The notes under the pieces are model-generated. The model searched no databases, was not told the DNA's origin, and saw only the letters and a list, made by a program, of their open reading frames with translations. From Marivirga tractuosa DSM 4126 (GTDB lineage Bacteria; Bacteroidota; Bacteroidia; Cytophagales; Cyclobacteriaceae), in the NCBI RefSeq assembly GCF_000183425.1, contig NC_014759.1, positions 2,883,001 to 2,947,000 on the forward strand: a stretch of DNA of 64,000 nucleotides, in the 5' to 3' direction. Shown piece after piece: positions 56,304 through 64,000 of the stretch (positions within the stretch are counted from its first letter, which is position 1; each line of letters starts with the position of its first letter). The position numbers and the translations under genes are program-made.

Positions 56304-56952
56304 ATTTCGATTTTATAAATGATAATCTAATTCTTAATTCCGTCAGCCAAACGCCCAATAATGTCCATCCTATTACGGCAGGATAAAAAACCATTCTTAA
56401 TCTTCCGTCTAACTCGTAAGCATTAAAACCCGGATTCCCTCCATTTCCTGGATGTAAAGAATCCGTCAATCGTGGTAAAATGAATAGTAAGGGAATTAAG
56501 GTGGCGTAGGCAAAAATATTATAAACTGCTCCAATTTTAGCTTTTTGTTGGGGGTCGGTTATGGAATTTCGTAAAAGGATGTAGGCAAAATAAATTAGCA
56601 TTCCGATTGCAGAAGCATTTTGCTTTGGATCTCCGCTCCATGGTGCTCCCCAGGTGTAATTTGCCCAAATCATTCCTGTAGCTAAACCAAGTATTCCAAA
56701 AAGAATAGAAGTGTTTACGAGCTCTATTGCATAGGTATCGTATTTTAAATTACCAGTCCTTAAATATCTTATAGAAAACACTGCAGAGGCAGTCAACATA
56801 ATCACCATTCCAAACCACATAGGCACATGAAAATGCATGGCGCGGATGGTTTCATTTAAAATTGCTAGTCGAGGAGCTTCGATGAGTAATCCAGCGATAA
56901 GTGTGTAAAACACCAACGCAACCCCTATAATTTTCCACCAAGTTTTTCTCAT
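56287..56952 (-). CDS. ccmC: Heme exporter/lyase protein CcmC
   Basis: Inner-membrane protein of 221 residues with six helices. It presents heme to CcmE in the periplasm. The WWD-type heme-binding loop is WANYTWGAPWSGDPKQNAS (about 104-122), and conserved His residues occur in MHFHVPMW (about 40-47) and SLHPGNGG (about 168). The Trp-rich loop is a variant of the classical WGTWWVWD pattern, as usual in this phylum. Transcribed with ccmB, ccmD, ccmE and ccmF. Confidence 0.93.
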   Translation of the reverse strand: MRKTWWKIIGVALVFYTLIAGLLIEAPRLAILNETIRAMHFHVPMWFGMVIMLTASAVFSIRYLRTGNLKYDTYAIELVNTSILFGILGLATGMIWANYTWGAPWSGDPKQNASAIGMLIYFAYILLRNSITDPQQKAKIGAVYNIFAYATLIPLLFILPRLTDSLHPGNGGNPGFNAYELDGRLRMVFYPAVIGWTLLGVWLTELRIRLSFIKSKFDEED

Positions 56953-57054
56953 TTCATATATAGAATAATAATAAATCTAACAAACACTTATTAGTTGGTC
57001 CTCATTATCAAGCAGAGACAAGTTCATCTCTTGTATTTGCCTAATAGGCTCTAT

Positions 57055-57720
57055 TTAATTTCTCCAGATAAAAGGAAATAAAATATATGCCGTAGTGATA
57101 ACAATTGCATCTACGGATATTAAAGTAAACAGTTTGTCATTCATTAAGCTAATGTTAATTCCGTCTATTGCATTTTCAGAAAGCCTTACAGACATCAACA
57201 ATATGGGCAATAAAATTGGGAAACTTAATACTGCCATAAGTGCTGTACTATTATTGGCTTTGGAGACAATCCCAGAAACCAAAGTTAAGACGCCTGAAAA
57301 CCCAATGGAAGCAAATAATATAGTTAAAAGGAAGTAGACATAATTCGAGACTGGGTTTCCCAGAATTAGCGCATAGACTGAAAAGCCAATTAAGGCAATC
57401 AAAACCGAGAGCAAAATATTGAAAATAAGCTTACCACTTAGGATTACCTGTGGTTTACATAAGCTGTAGTAATACAGCATCCTGCCCTCGCCTTCTTGCA
57501 AGAAACTTTTGGCAACTCCATTGATATTAGCAAAAACAATGATAATCCAAAACAATGCATTCCAAGTTATACTCTGCATCTGCCCTGTCTTCAAATTGAA
57601 GCTTAAGTAGCAGATGAAAATGGTACTGACCAAATACAGCAATATTCCATTGAATGCGGTTTTATTTCGCCATTCTAATTTCACTTCTTTTTCAAAAATG
57701 GATATCACTTGTTTTATCAC
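57055..57720 (-). CDS. ccmB: Heme ABC exporter permease CcmB
   Basis: Six-helix inner-membrane subunit (221 residues) of the CcmAB transporter. The amphipathic N-terminus MIKQVISIFEKEVKLEWRNK and the block EGEGRMLYYYSLCKPQVILSGKL are typical. The helices AVLSFPILLPILLMSVRLSENA fit the family end. It probably works with an ATPase CcmA that is not in this window. The start is a GTG with a TAAATTTG box only 4 nt before it. It is the first gene of the ccm operon, with a 102-nt gap to ccmC. Confidence 0.9.
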   Translation of the reverse strand: MIKQVISIFEKEVKLEWRNKTAFNGILLYLVSTIFICYLSFNLKTGQMQSITWNALFWIIIVFANINGVAKSFLQEGEGRMLYYYSLCKPQVILSGKLIFNILLSVLIALIGFSVYALILGNPVSNYVYFLLTILFASIGFSGVLTLVSGIVSKANNSTALMAVLSFPILLPILLMSVRLSENAIDGINISLMNDKLFTLISVDAIVITTAYILFPFIWRN

Positions 57721-57724
57721 GCTG

Positions 57725-57732
57725 CAAATTTA
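57725..57732 (-). promoter_or_regulatory. ccmB: Candidate -7 box (TAAATTTG) of the ccm operon
   Basis: On the minus strand TAAATTTG is followed by CAGC and the GTG start of ccmB. This spacing implies a leaderless transcript. No TTTG at -33 was found. Confidence 0.45.
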
Positions 57733-57799
57733 ATAGATAAAGCCTAATAAGACATGGTAAAAACCGAATGTTGTGCTTAATTTGCGCAAAAATTTAATC

Positions 57800-58351
57800 A
57801 TGAACATTACACCGACCGATTTTGATGACTTATTTATCATTGAACCCACTGTTTACGAGGACTCAAGAGGCTATTTTTTTGAAAGTTTTCATCAAAAGAA
57901 ATTCGAAGATGCGACAGGTATTAAATGTGAATTCGTTCAAGATAATCAATCTCGCTCACTACATGGAGTAATTCGTGGACTACATATGCAAGTTCCTCCG
58001 ATGGCACAAGCTAAATTAGTTAGGGTTCTGAGAGGGGAAGTATTAGACGTGGTGGTAGATTTAAGAAAAGACAAGCCTACTTTCGGAAAATCATTTTCTA
58101 TTCACCTTTCTGCTGAAAATAAGCAACAACTGTTCATTCCAAGAGGTTTTGCCCATGGTATTGCAGTTTTAAGTAAGGAAGCAGAATTCTTCTATAAATG
58201 CGATAATTATTACAGCCCTGAAAATGAAAGAGGCATCATCTACAATGACGCCTCCTTAAATATTGATTGGAAAATTGATTCTGAGAAAAGGATTATTTCT
58301 GAAAAAGATCAGAAAAATTTAGATTTTTTTAGCTTCAGCTCGCCTTTTTAA
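57800..58351 (+). CDS. rfbC: dTDP-4-dehydrorhamnose 3,5-epimerase
   Basis: Cupin-fold epimerase of the dTDP-L-rhamnose pathway, 183 residues from the ATG at 57800 (the GTG at 57773 is upstream noise). Catalytic His is in LHGVIRGLHMQVPPMAQAKL, and the VVVDLRKDKPTFGKSFSIHLS and FIPRGFAHGIAVLS (catalytic Tyr/His region) blocks match RmlC. Its 3' end overlaps the Wzz-like gene on the other strand by 33 nt. rfbB and rfbA follow 1.2 kb away; rfbD is not in the window. Confidence 0.95.
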   Translation: MNITPTDFDDLFIIEPTVYEDSRGYFFESFHQKKFEDATGIKCEFVQDNQSRSLHGVIRGLHMQVPPMAQAKLVRVLRGEVLDVVVDLRKDKPTFGKSFSIHLSAENKQQLFIPRGFAHGIAVLSKEAEFFYKCDNYYSPENERGIIYNDASLNIDWKIDSEKRIISEKDQKNLDFFSFSSPF

Positions 58352-59398
58352 ATCTTCTTTAGCTTGTCTGGTTTTCTGTTCAATTTTATCTAAATATTGA
58401 AGAAATAAACTTAGTGCGATAATTATACCCGCTATACCTAATCCGGTTAATCCACCATAAAACCCTAATTTTATAAGTCCTGCGCTGGCAGGCTGAGAAT
58501 AAACTGTGAATCCATCGATTAATTCAAATTGAGGTTCTAAGAATAATTGACGCTGAATATCAAGTTTCTTTTCATAGGCTTTTCTTGATTCATTGAAAAC
58601 TGATATAGGATTGGTTGTTTGTTCGTCAGCTAAAATGACATTATTAGAGCCATCTCTATCTCTTTCTCCTAAAGTTCTAAAGTTTTTGAAAAGAATTTCT
58701 TTTAAGCTATCTAATTCTGCTAACTCTCCTTCAATATTCTCGGCTTCAAGTTTTAAATTCTGCTCTTGGATTTTTAGCCTCTTCGACACAAATGGATTCT
58801 CCTTAAAGTAATTTAACAAAGGTTCTTCCAAATCATTTATAATACTTCTATCTAAAACTTCTACAAAAATTCGATAGGTAGATTTATTATCCATACTCAA
58901 CCTTTCAACAAATCGGTTAATTACCTCTTCATCTTCTATCTCCCCCCTTAATTGCTCTTTGAAAATTTCTAACTCTATAACTTCCTCTTCGGATACGAAT
59001 GGTTCATAAGAAAAAGCAATGATGTTGTTGGCTGTAGCAGTATCGATTTTCAGTACTTTCGCAAGTTGGGTACGGTTATCTTCTTTAGTTAAAAGATCCA
59101 ATTTATCAATAGAACTTTCCATTAACCGACCACTTAAATAAGTTGATCTTAGTAAAATAGAACTCTTGTAGATGTCTGGAGTTACAAAATGAACTATTAT
59201 ACCGCCAATCCCACCTAAAAGCCCTAAAATGACAATCAACTTAATATTGTTAAGAATAGCATTTTTGATTGCAACTATAAAGAGAATGATATTTAGAAAA
59301 ATATTGCTGAAGAAGTTTCCAATAGCGGTGAATAATTCTCTCAAATCAATTTCATCTGAGCTATTGTTTGGTTTCTGGGTTTTATCTACCTCTGACAT
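58319..59398 (-). CDS. Wzz/chain-length-determinant family membrane protein
   Basis: Predicted polysaccharide co-polymerase of 359 residues from the ATG at 59398 (MSEVDKTQKPNN); the open frame to 59440 begins at TTG and is not needed. It has an N-terminal membrane helix pair (about 29-47 and 54-76), a long Glu/Leu-rich coiled-coil periplasmic part (about 80-300) and a second membrane helix near 310-335. This is the Wzz layout without a kinase. It sits between the rfb genes, consistent with control of O-antigen or exopolysaccharide length. Confidence 0.85.
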   Translation of the reverse strand: MSEVDKTQKPNNSSDEIDLRELFTAIGNFFSNIFLNIILFIVAIKNAILNNIKLIVILGLLGGIGGIIVHFVTPDIYKSSILLRSTYLSGRLMESSIDKLDLLTKEDNRTQLAKVLKIDTATANNIIAFSYEPFVSEEEVIELEIFKEQLRGEIEDEEVINRFVERLSMDNKSTYRIFVEVLDRSIINDLEEPLLNYFKENPFVSKRLKIQEQNLKLEAENIEGELAELDSLKEILFKNFRTLGERDRDGSNNVILADEQTTNPISVFNESRKAYEKKLDIQRQLFLEPQFELIDGFTVYSQPASAGLIKLGFYGGLTGLGIAGIIIALSLFLQYLDKIEQKTRQAKEDLKRRAEAKKI

Positions 59399-59521
59399 AT
59401 TCTTAAAAAAATTTTTACAAATAAACGGAAGTTTTGCCAACTATTGAAATAAAAACAGTAATGAATCCTTGATTCTGTCATACAATCTTTATTTTTGAAT
59501 TCAGTTAAATAGAAAAAAGCA

Positions 59522-60577
59522 TTGAAAACTATCTTAGTCACAGGAGGAGCGGGCTTCATTGGCTCACATGTTGTTCGATTATTCGTAAACCAATATCCAG
59601 ATTATAAAATTATTAATTTGGATGCTTTGACATACGCAGGAAATCTGGAAAACTTGAAAGATATTGAGGATAAACCTAATTACGTCTTTGAAAAAGGGGA
59701 TATAACTGATGAGGCTTTCATTTTTCATTTATTTGAAAAGTATGATTTTGACGGAGTGATTCATCTTGCTGCTGAATCTCATGTAGATAGATCCATTAGC
59801 AACCCTTTAGAATTTTTAAAGACAAATATTTTTGGAACAGTGACTTTGTTGAATGCCGCAAAGGATCAATGGAAAGAAAATTTCGAAGGAAAGCGTTTTT
59901 ATCATGTATCCACCGATGAGGTATATGGTTCAGTAGATGATGGTGGTTTTTTTACTGAAGAAACTTCTTATGATCCGCAGTCACCCTATTCAGCCTCTAA
60001 GGCAGGTTCAGATCACTTCGTAAGAGCTTATGCGAATACTTATGGACTACCGATTGTGATTAGCAACTGCTCCAACAACTATGGCCCGAATCAATTTCCT
60101 GAAAAGCTGATTCCATTATTTATCAATAATATAAGAAATAATAAAGCCTTACCGGTTTACGGGAAAGGGGAGAATATCAGAGACTGGCTTTATGTGATCG
60201 ACCACGCCACGGCCATTGACTTGGTATATCACAAAGGAAGAAACAAAGAGACCTATAATATTGGTGGTTTTAACGAATGGAAAAATATAGACTTAATTAA
60301 AGTCATGTGTAGAACCATGGACGAAAAGCTAGGTAGAGAGGCTGGGACGTCAGAAAAGTTGATCACCTACGTGAAAGATCGAGCCGGTCATGATTTAAGA
60401 TATGCCATAGATGCCAACAAGATCATGAATGAATTGGGCTGGAAACCGAGTCTTCAGTTTGAGGAAGGGATTTCCAAAACCATTGATTGGTATCTGGATA
60501 ATGAGGAATGGCTGAAAAATGTTACCTCGGGTGCTTATCAAAAGTACTATGATGAAATGTATAAAGAAAGAACCTAG
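59522..60577 (+). CDS. rfbB: dTDP-glucose 4,6-dehydratase
   Basis: NAD-dependent short-chain dehydrogenase/reductase-fold enzyme of 351 residues turning dTDP-glucose into dTDP-4-keto-6-deoxyglucose. Visible are the NAD motif TGGAGFIGSHV (about 7-17), the substrate block STDEVYGSV (with Asp-Glu catalytic pair) and the YSASKAGSDHF motif (catalytic Tyr/Lys, about 158-168). The start is a TTG; no ATG occurs between the previous in-frame region and the NAD motif. It probably shares transcription with rfbA downstream. Confidence 0.95.
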   Translation: MKTILVTGGAGFIGSHVVRLFVNQYPDYKIINLDALTYAGNLENLKDIEDKPNYVFEKGDITDEAFIFHLFEKYDFDGVIHLAAESHVDRSISNPLEFLKTNIFGTVTLLNAAKDQWKENFEGKRFYHVSTDEVYGSVDDGGFFTEETSYDPQSPYSASKAGSDHFVRAYANTYGLPIVISNCSNNYGPNQFPEKLIPLFINNIRNNKALPVYGKGENIRDWLYVIDHATAIDLVYHKGRNKETYNIGGFNEWKNIDLIKVMCRTMDEKLGREAGTSEKLITYVKDRAGHDLRYAIDANKIMNELGWKPSLQFEEGISKTIDWYLDNEEWLKNVTSGAYQKYYDEMYKERT

Positions 60578-60626
60578 ATATTAGAATTTAGACACTTAAA
60601 CTATAAACAAAGATCTATAAAAATCT

Positions 60627-60648
60627 GTCTAGAATCTAGCTTCTAGAC
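60627..60648 (+). repeat. Perfect hairpin between rfbB and rfbA
   Basis: GTCTAGAA (60627-60634) pairs with TTCTAGAC (60641-60648) around TCTAGC. No T run follows, so it is more likely an RNA-stability or processing element than a terminator. Diverged TAGA-type repeats lie around it. Confidence 0.5.
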
Positions 60649-60664
60649 TCTAAAGTCTATCGAT

Positions 60665-61534
60665 ATGAAAGGAATAATATTAGCAGGTGGATCGGGTACA
60701 AGATTACATCCGTTGACTATAGCACTGAGCAAACAACTGATGCCTGTGTATGATAAACCGATGATTTATTATCCGCTTTCAACTTTGATGCTAGCTGGTA
60801 TAAAAGATATTTTGATTATTTCAACACCTGAACATACAGGTCTTTTCAAGCAATTATTGGGAGACGGCTCTCAACTTGGCTGTAATTTTGAGTATGCGGT
60901 GCAAGAAAAACCTGAAGGCCTGGCACAAGCATTTGTAATTGGGGAAAACTTTGTGGGTGCTGATGATGTGGCCCTCATTTTGGGTGATAATATCTTTTAT
61001 GGCTCTGGAATGTCCACTTTATTGCAAGCCAATACTAAGCCCGAGGGAGGAATAGTTTATGCCTATCATGTTCATGACCCGGAACGCTACGGGGTGGTGG
61101 AATTCAATGAGAAAGGCAAGGCTATTTCCATTGAAGAGAAGCCAGAAAATCCAAAATCATCTTTTGCTGTACCTGGTATTTATTTTTACGATAATCGAGT
61201 GATTGATATTGCTAAAAACATTAAACCAAGTCCGAGAGGAGAATTGGAAATCACTGATGTGAACAAAAAATATCTGGAAGAAGGTAAATTAAAAGTAAGT
61301 GTTCTCAATAGGGGGACCGCCTGGTTGGATACCGGAACATTTTCATCCTTGATGCAAGCCTCAGAATTTGTGAGGGTAATAGAAGAAAGACAAGGTTTAA
61401 AAATTGGTTGTATTGAAGAGGTAGCTTTCCGAATGGGCTTTATTGATAAGGAGCAATTACAGAAATTAGCAAAACCATTGGTGAAAAGTGGTTATGGTGA
61501 ATACTTGATGCGTTTAATCAAACAATCAAAATAA
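60665..61534 (+). CDS. rfbA: Glucose-1-phosphate thymidylyltransferase
   Basis: Nucleotidyltransferase making dTDP-glucose from dTTP and glucose-1-phosphate, first step of the dTDP-rhamnose pathway; 289 residues, normal for the family. The signature [21 protein letters not shown] is at about residues 8-28, followed by [29 protein letters not shown] holds the metal-binding Asp (about 107-117), and [13 protein letters not shown] and [13 protein letters not shown] follow. The gene is 87 nt behind rfbB on the same strand. Confidence 0.96.
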   Translation: MKGIILAGGSGTRLHPLTIALSKQLMPVYDKPMIYYPLSTLMLAGIKDILIISTPEHTGLFKQLLGDGSQLGCNFEYAVQEKPEGLAQAFVIGENFVGADDVALILGDNIFYGSGMSTLLQANTKPEGGIVYAYHVHDPERYGVVEFNEKGKAISIEEKPENPKSSFAVPGIYFYDNRVIDIAKNIKPSPRGELEITDVNKKYLEEGKLKVSVLNRGTAWLDTGTFSSLMQASEFVRVIEERQGLKIGCIEEVAFRMGFIDKEQLQKLAKPLVKSGYGEYLMRLIKQSK

Positions 61535-61593
61535 AAATTGTGTATTGAACTTTTTAAGAGGTTGCCCGTAAGTATTAGCTTTCCAAACAACTT

Positions 61594-63342
61594 ATGGCAC
61601 AGCAAGAACAATCCTCTAAAACTACTTTAGCTAAAGCATTTAAAACCATTATTTGGCCTAGAAGAAAATATATTCTGATCGGCCTAGTTCTTATCATTAT
61701 CAGCAGAGCGGCATCACTGGTTTTGCCAGGGTCCAGCAAAATATTAGTGGATGAAATTGTGCCAAATGCTGATATGGAAATGTTAAAATGGCTGATTTTT
61801 GCTGTCGTTGGAGCTCTCATAATTCAGTCAGTCACTTCTTTTATTTTAACACAGATATTAAGCGTTGAGGCTCAAAACCTTATTGCTCAGCTCAGATCAA
61901 AGGTTCAGTCACATATTTTAAAGTTACCCATCCGCTATTTTGATAATGCAAAAACAGGTGAACTGGTCTCTAGAATAATGACGGATGTGGAGGGAGTAAG
62001 AAATTTGGTTGGTACAGGCTTGGCACAAATGGTTGGTGGAATTTTGACTTCCATAGTCTGTTTAGCAATCCTCATAACCATTAGCCCTATGATGACCCTT
62101 TATGTATTGGTTCCAGTGGCTATTTTTGGCTTTATTTCCCTTAAAGCCTTCGGACGAATTAGACCCATTTTTAGGGAAAGAGGTAAAATCAATGCTGAAG
62201 TAACAGGTAGGTTAACCGAAACTTTAGGTGGAATAAGAGTAATAAAAGGCTTTAACGCAGAGCTTCAAGAGATTAGAGTATTTGCAGAAGGAGTAGATAG
62301 ATTGTTCAAAAATATAAAGTCAAGTTTGACGGCCACTAGTTTGATTACCAGTTCAGCTACTTTGCTTTTAGGATTGGCTTCAGCAGGTATTATGGGCATT
62401 GGTGGTTGGATGATTATGAATGACCAACTGACTTTCGGAGATTTTCTTGCCTTTACGCTTTATTTAGGTTTTATGATTGCCCCTATTGTTCAAATGAGCA
62501 ATATTGGAAGCCAGTTGACAGAAGCATTTGCCGGTTTGGACAGAACAGAAGAAATTATGAATACGCCAGTTGAAACAGACGATCCAAACCGAACAATTGA
62601 ATTGAACGAAGTAAAAGGGCATATTGAATTTCAAAATGTTTCTTTTGCTTATGAAGAGGATAAAGACGTAGTCAAAAATATTAGTTTTGAAGCCAAGCCA
62701 GGTTCTGTTACTGCTTTTGTTGGAACTTCGGGTTCTGGTAAAAGCACTATTTCTGGTTTGGTTTCTTCATTTTTGAATCCAGACGATGGAAAAATTATGG
62801 TAGATGGCCATGATTTAGAGAGAATAACTTTAGAAAGTTATAGAAGTAAATTGGGCGTTGTATTGCAAGAAGATTTTCTCTTCGAGGGTACAATACGTGA
62901 AAACATATTGTTTCCTAGACCAGATGCAACAGAAGCAGAATTATTGAATGCCGTAAGATCTGCCTACGTCAACCAATTTACGGATAAATTTGAACATGGA
63001 CTAGATACCGAAATTGGTGAAAGAGGTGTAAAATTATCCGGAGGGCAGCAGCAAAGAATAGCCATTGCCAGAGCTATTTTGGCAGATCCCAAAATATTAA
63101 TTTTAGATGAAGCCACTTCAAATTTGGACACCGAAAGCGAACATTATATTCAATCAAGTTTGAAAGAATTGATGAAAGGTAAAACCACTTTTGTAATTGC
63201 ACACAGATTAAGCACCATAAGACAGGCTGATCAAATTTTAGTTATAGAAGATGGAGAAATAAGTGAGAGAGGCAAGCATGATGAGTTGATTGACAGAAAA
63301 GGGAGGTATTTTGACCTTTACACCTATCAGGCAAGAATCTGA
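61594..63342 (+). CDS. ABC exporter, fused permease/ATPase (MsbA-like)
   Basis: Inner-membrane half-transporter of 582 residues, working as a homodimer. Six membrane helices occupy about residues 20-325. The nucleotide-binding domain contains GTSGSGKST (Walker A, about 377-385), the Q-loop in VLQEDFLFEGT, the signature LSGGQQQR (about 481-488), ILILDEATSNLD (Walker B) and the H-loop IAHRLST. The substrate may be lipid A or a lipid-linked sugar, given the neighbouring dTDP-sugar genes, but this family also exports drugs and peptides. Confidence 0.93.
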   Translation: MAQQEQSSKTTLAKAFKTIIWPRRKYILIGLVLIIISRAASLVLPGSSKILVDEIVPNADMEMLKWLIFAVVGALIIQSVTSFILTQILSVEAQNLIAQLRSKVQSHILKLPIRYFDNAKTGELVSRIMTDVEGVRNLVGTGLAQMVGGILTSIVCLAILITISPMMTLYVLVPVAIFGFISLKAFGRIRPIFRERGKINAEVTGRLTETLGGIRVIKGFNAELQEIRVFAEGVDRLFKNIKSSLTATSLITSSATLLLGLASAGIMGIGGWMIMNDQLTFGDFLAFTLYLGFMIAPIVQMSNIGSQLTEAFAGLDRTEEIMNTPVETDDPNRTIELNEVKGHIEFQNVSFAYEEDKDVVKNISFEAKPGSVTAFVGTSGSGKSTISGLVSSFLNPDDGKIMVDGHDLERITLESYRSKLGVVLQEDFLFEGTIRENILFPRPDATEAELLNAVRSAYVNQFTDKFEHGLDTEIGERGVKLSGGQQQRIAIARAILADPKILILDEATSNLDTESEHYIQSSLKELMKGKTTFVIAHRLSTIRQADQILVIEDGEISERGKHDELIDRKGRYFDLYTYQARI

Positions 63343-63460
63343 TTTGAGAAATCGCATTCGTATTTTACTCATGTATTAAAAACATACTCTTCACTTTAAA
63401 ATTGTTGTTTATTGACAGTTTTAGAGTAACATATGCTTGTTTGCACTATTTTAATATGAG

Positions 63461-63498
63461 TTTTAGATCGAAACATCTTGTAGTGTTTTGATCTAAAA
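63461..63498. repeat. 15-bp imperfect hairpin downstream of the ABC exporter gene
   Basis: TTTTAGATCGAAACA (63461-63475) pairs with TGTTTTGATCTAAAA (63484-63498) with one G-U pair and an 8-nt loop. It lacks a T run in the plus direction, so its role as a terminator is uncertain; it may be an operator or a stable RNA end. Confidence 0.55.
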
Positions 63499-63585
63499 AT
63501 TACCAAACATGAAGTAAAGAGAGAATCTGAATTAAATATTACGCTTTGTAAAATAGCAGTTTTAGATGATTTGTAAGCGGCAAGC

Positions 63586-63593
63586 TATATTTG
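63586..63593 (+). promoter_or_regulatory. Candidate -7 box (TATATTTG) of a small membrane protein gene
   Basis: Exact match to TAnnTTTG, followed by TTGC and an ATG at 63598. The arrangement matches those of cysS, ccmB and the TonB receptor gene. Confidence 0.4.
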
Positions 63594-63597
63594 TTGC

Positions 63598-63717
63598 ATG
63601 ATATTTAATGTATTTAGAATTCTGAAAAACTCTAGGCTTAATGACAATCTGATTAAGGGGGCAATTTTTGCACTTCTTTTTATTGGAATGCTAATTAAGT
63701 CCTTCCTTAGCAGTTAA
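63598..63717 (+). CDS. Small predicted membrane protein (39 residues)
   Basis: A short open frame beginning MIFNVFRILKNSRLNDNLIK, with a hydrophobic helix GAIFALLFIGMLIKSFL near residues 21-37 and a TAA stop. The basic N-terminus and single helix are typical of small membrane proteins. A TATATTTG box lies 4 nt before the ATG, the best support for expression. No homology can be claimed, and a chance frame is possible. Confidence 0.45.
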   Translation: MIFNVFRILKNSRLNDNLIKGAIFALLFIGMLIKSFLSS

Positions 63718-63816
63718 GTTATAAATTAATTACATAGCTTAAAAAGTGGTCTTAATGGAATTTTTGAGCTTTGGCATATTTTTTGGTTACTTTTAGGTAA
63801 TCAAAAATCTAAAGCC

Positions 63817-64000
63817 ATGAAAAATCTTTTCAATTTTATTTTAGCAAGTATTGTTTTCTTCGGGGGTTGTACATTTAATGGACAAGACGGTGCACCAGGC
63901 CCTAGAGGGCCACAAGGACCTCCAGGAGAAGATGGTATGGATGGTCAAGAAGCCTTTGTATTTGAATATGTAGATTTAACATTTTCAGCTTCCAACGAGT
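63817..64000 (+). CDS. Collagen-like lipoprotein, N-terminal part (cut by window edge)
   Basis: About 61 residues are present. The signal peptide MKNLFNFILASIVFFGGCTF has a lipobox with Cys18. It is followed directly by Gly-X-Y triplets: GQDGAPGPRGPQGPPGEDG, then MDGQEAFVFEYVDLTFSA. The Gly-Pro-rich run is a collagen triple-helix repeat, and the chain after it looks like the start of a beta domain. Bacteroidota carry lipoproteins of this type with a short collagen linker and a C-terminal trimeric or adhesion-like domain. The rest lies beyond the window. Confidence 0.8.
   Translation, partial: MKNLFNFILASIVFFGGCTFNGQDGAPGPRGPQGPPGEDGMDGQEAFVFEYVDLTFSASNE

Noticed and set aside
1..64000. CRISPR arrays, insertion sequences, prophage or toxin-antitoxin genes
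   Set aside because: No regularly spaced direct repeats, transposase or integrase motifs, or small toxin-antitoxin pairs were found on either strand.

Overview
The window is AT-rich chromosomal DNA from a member of the Bacteroidota, most likely a marine-type Cytophagales bacterium (Marivirga-like; this genus guess is inference from gene content). Supporting signs are two secreted proteins with type IX secretion (T9SS) C-terminal sorting tails, many short-lipobox lipoproteins, -7 promoter boxes of the TAnnTTTG type instead of sigma70 boxes, a DUF6090 membrane protein, a GGGP-synthase-type UbiA prenyltransferase, and near absence of Shine-Dalgarno sequences. No phage, insertion sequence, CRISPR array or defence island is visible; this is mostly core chromosome with small accessory patches.

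Layout. 1-3000: the start of an HtrA-type protease, a small heat-shock protein, tRNA-Asn and cysS. 3070-7970: the rimP-nusA-infB transcription/translation operon, preceded by a clear promoter and an intrinsic-terminator-like hairpin in the leader. 8295-16990: envelope and secreted proteins (lipoprotein, T9SS GxSxG hydrolase, SH3 lipoprotein, SgcJ/NTF2-like protein, T9SS beta-helix protein). 17420-23230: a VPS10/sortilin-like beta-propeller protein, then a patch of decayed genes around a Crp-type regulator and a PanE-like reductase, ending in a degenerate copy of the 3' end of the VPS10 gene. 23365-31007: DUF6090 protein, TonB receptor plus acidic lipoprotein operon, M1 aminopeptidase, a hairpin-rich intergenic repeat and a FAD oxidoreductase. 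31164-37566: a tight MMPL transporter-ileS-lspA run. 37690-46912: membrane proteins and proteases (TMEM175, TPR, YihY, aspartyl protease-PDZ, CPBP, MtfA-like), a GH15 glucoamylase and an M28 peptidase. 47034-51009: periplasmic and small proteins, including a 44-residue lipoprotein. 51088-57720: a UbiA prenyltransferase, then a cytochrome c maturation operon (ccmB-C-D-E-F, then a DUF2520 gene). 57800-63342: dTDP-sugar genes rfbC, rfbB, rfbA (no rfbD), a Wzz-like protein and an MsbA-type ABC exporter. The window ends inside a collagen-like (Gly-X-Y) lipoprotein.

Points most worth a second look: a candidate attenuator in front of rimP-nusA-infB; a CcmE whose heme-binding His is replaced by a CxxxY motif (System I* type); four genes whose TAnnTTTG box lies only 4-5 nt before the start codon, implying leaderless mRNAs; the TonB receptor/acidic lipoprotein pair; the VPS10 gene remnant; and the multi-hairpin repeat at 29606-29778. 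I did not find a clearly novel multi-gene system.
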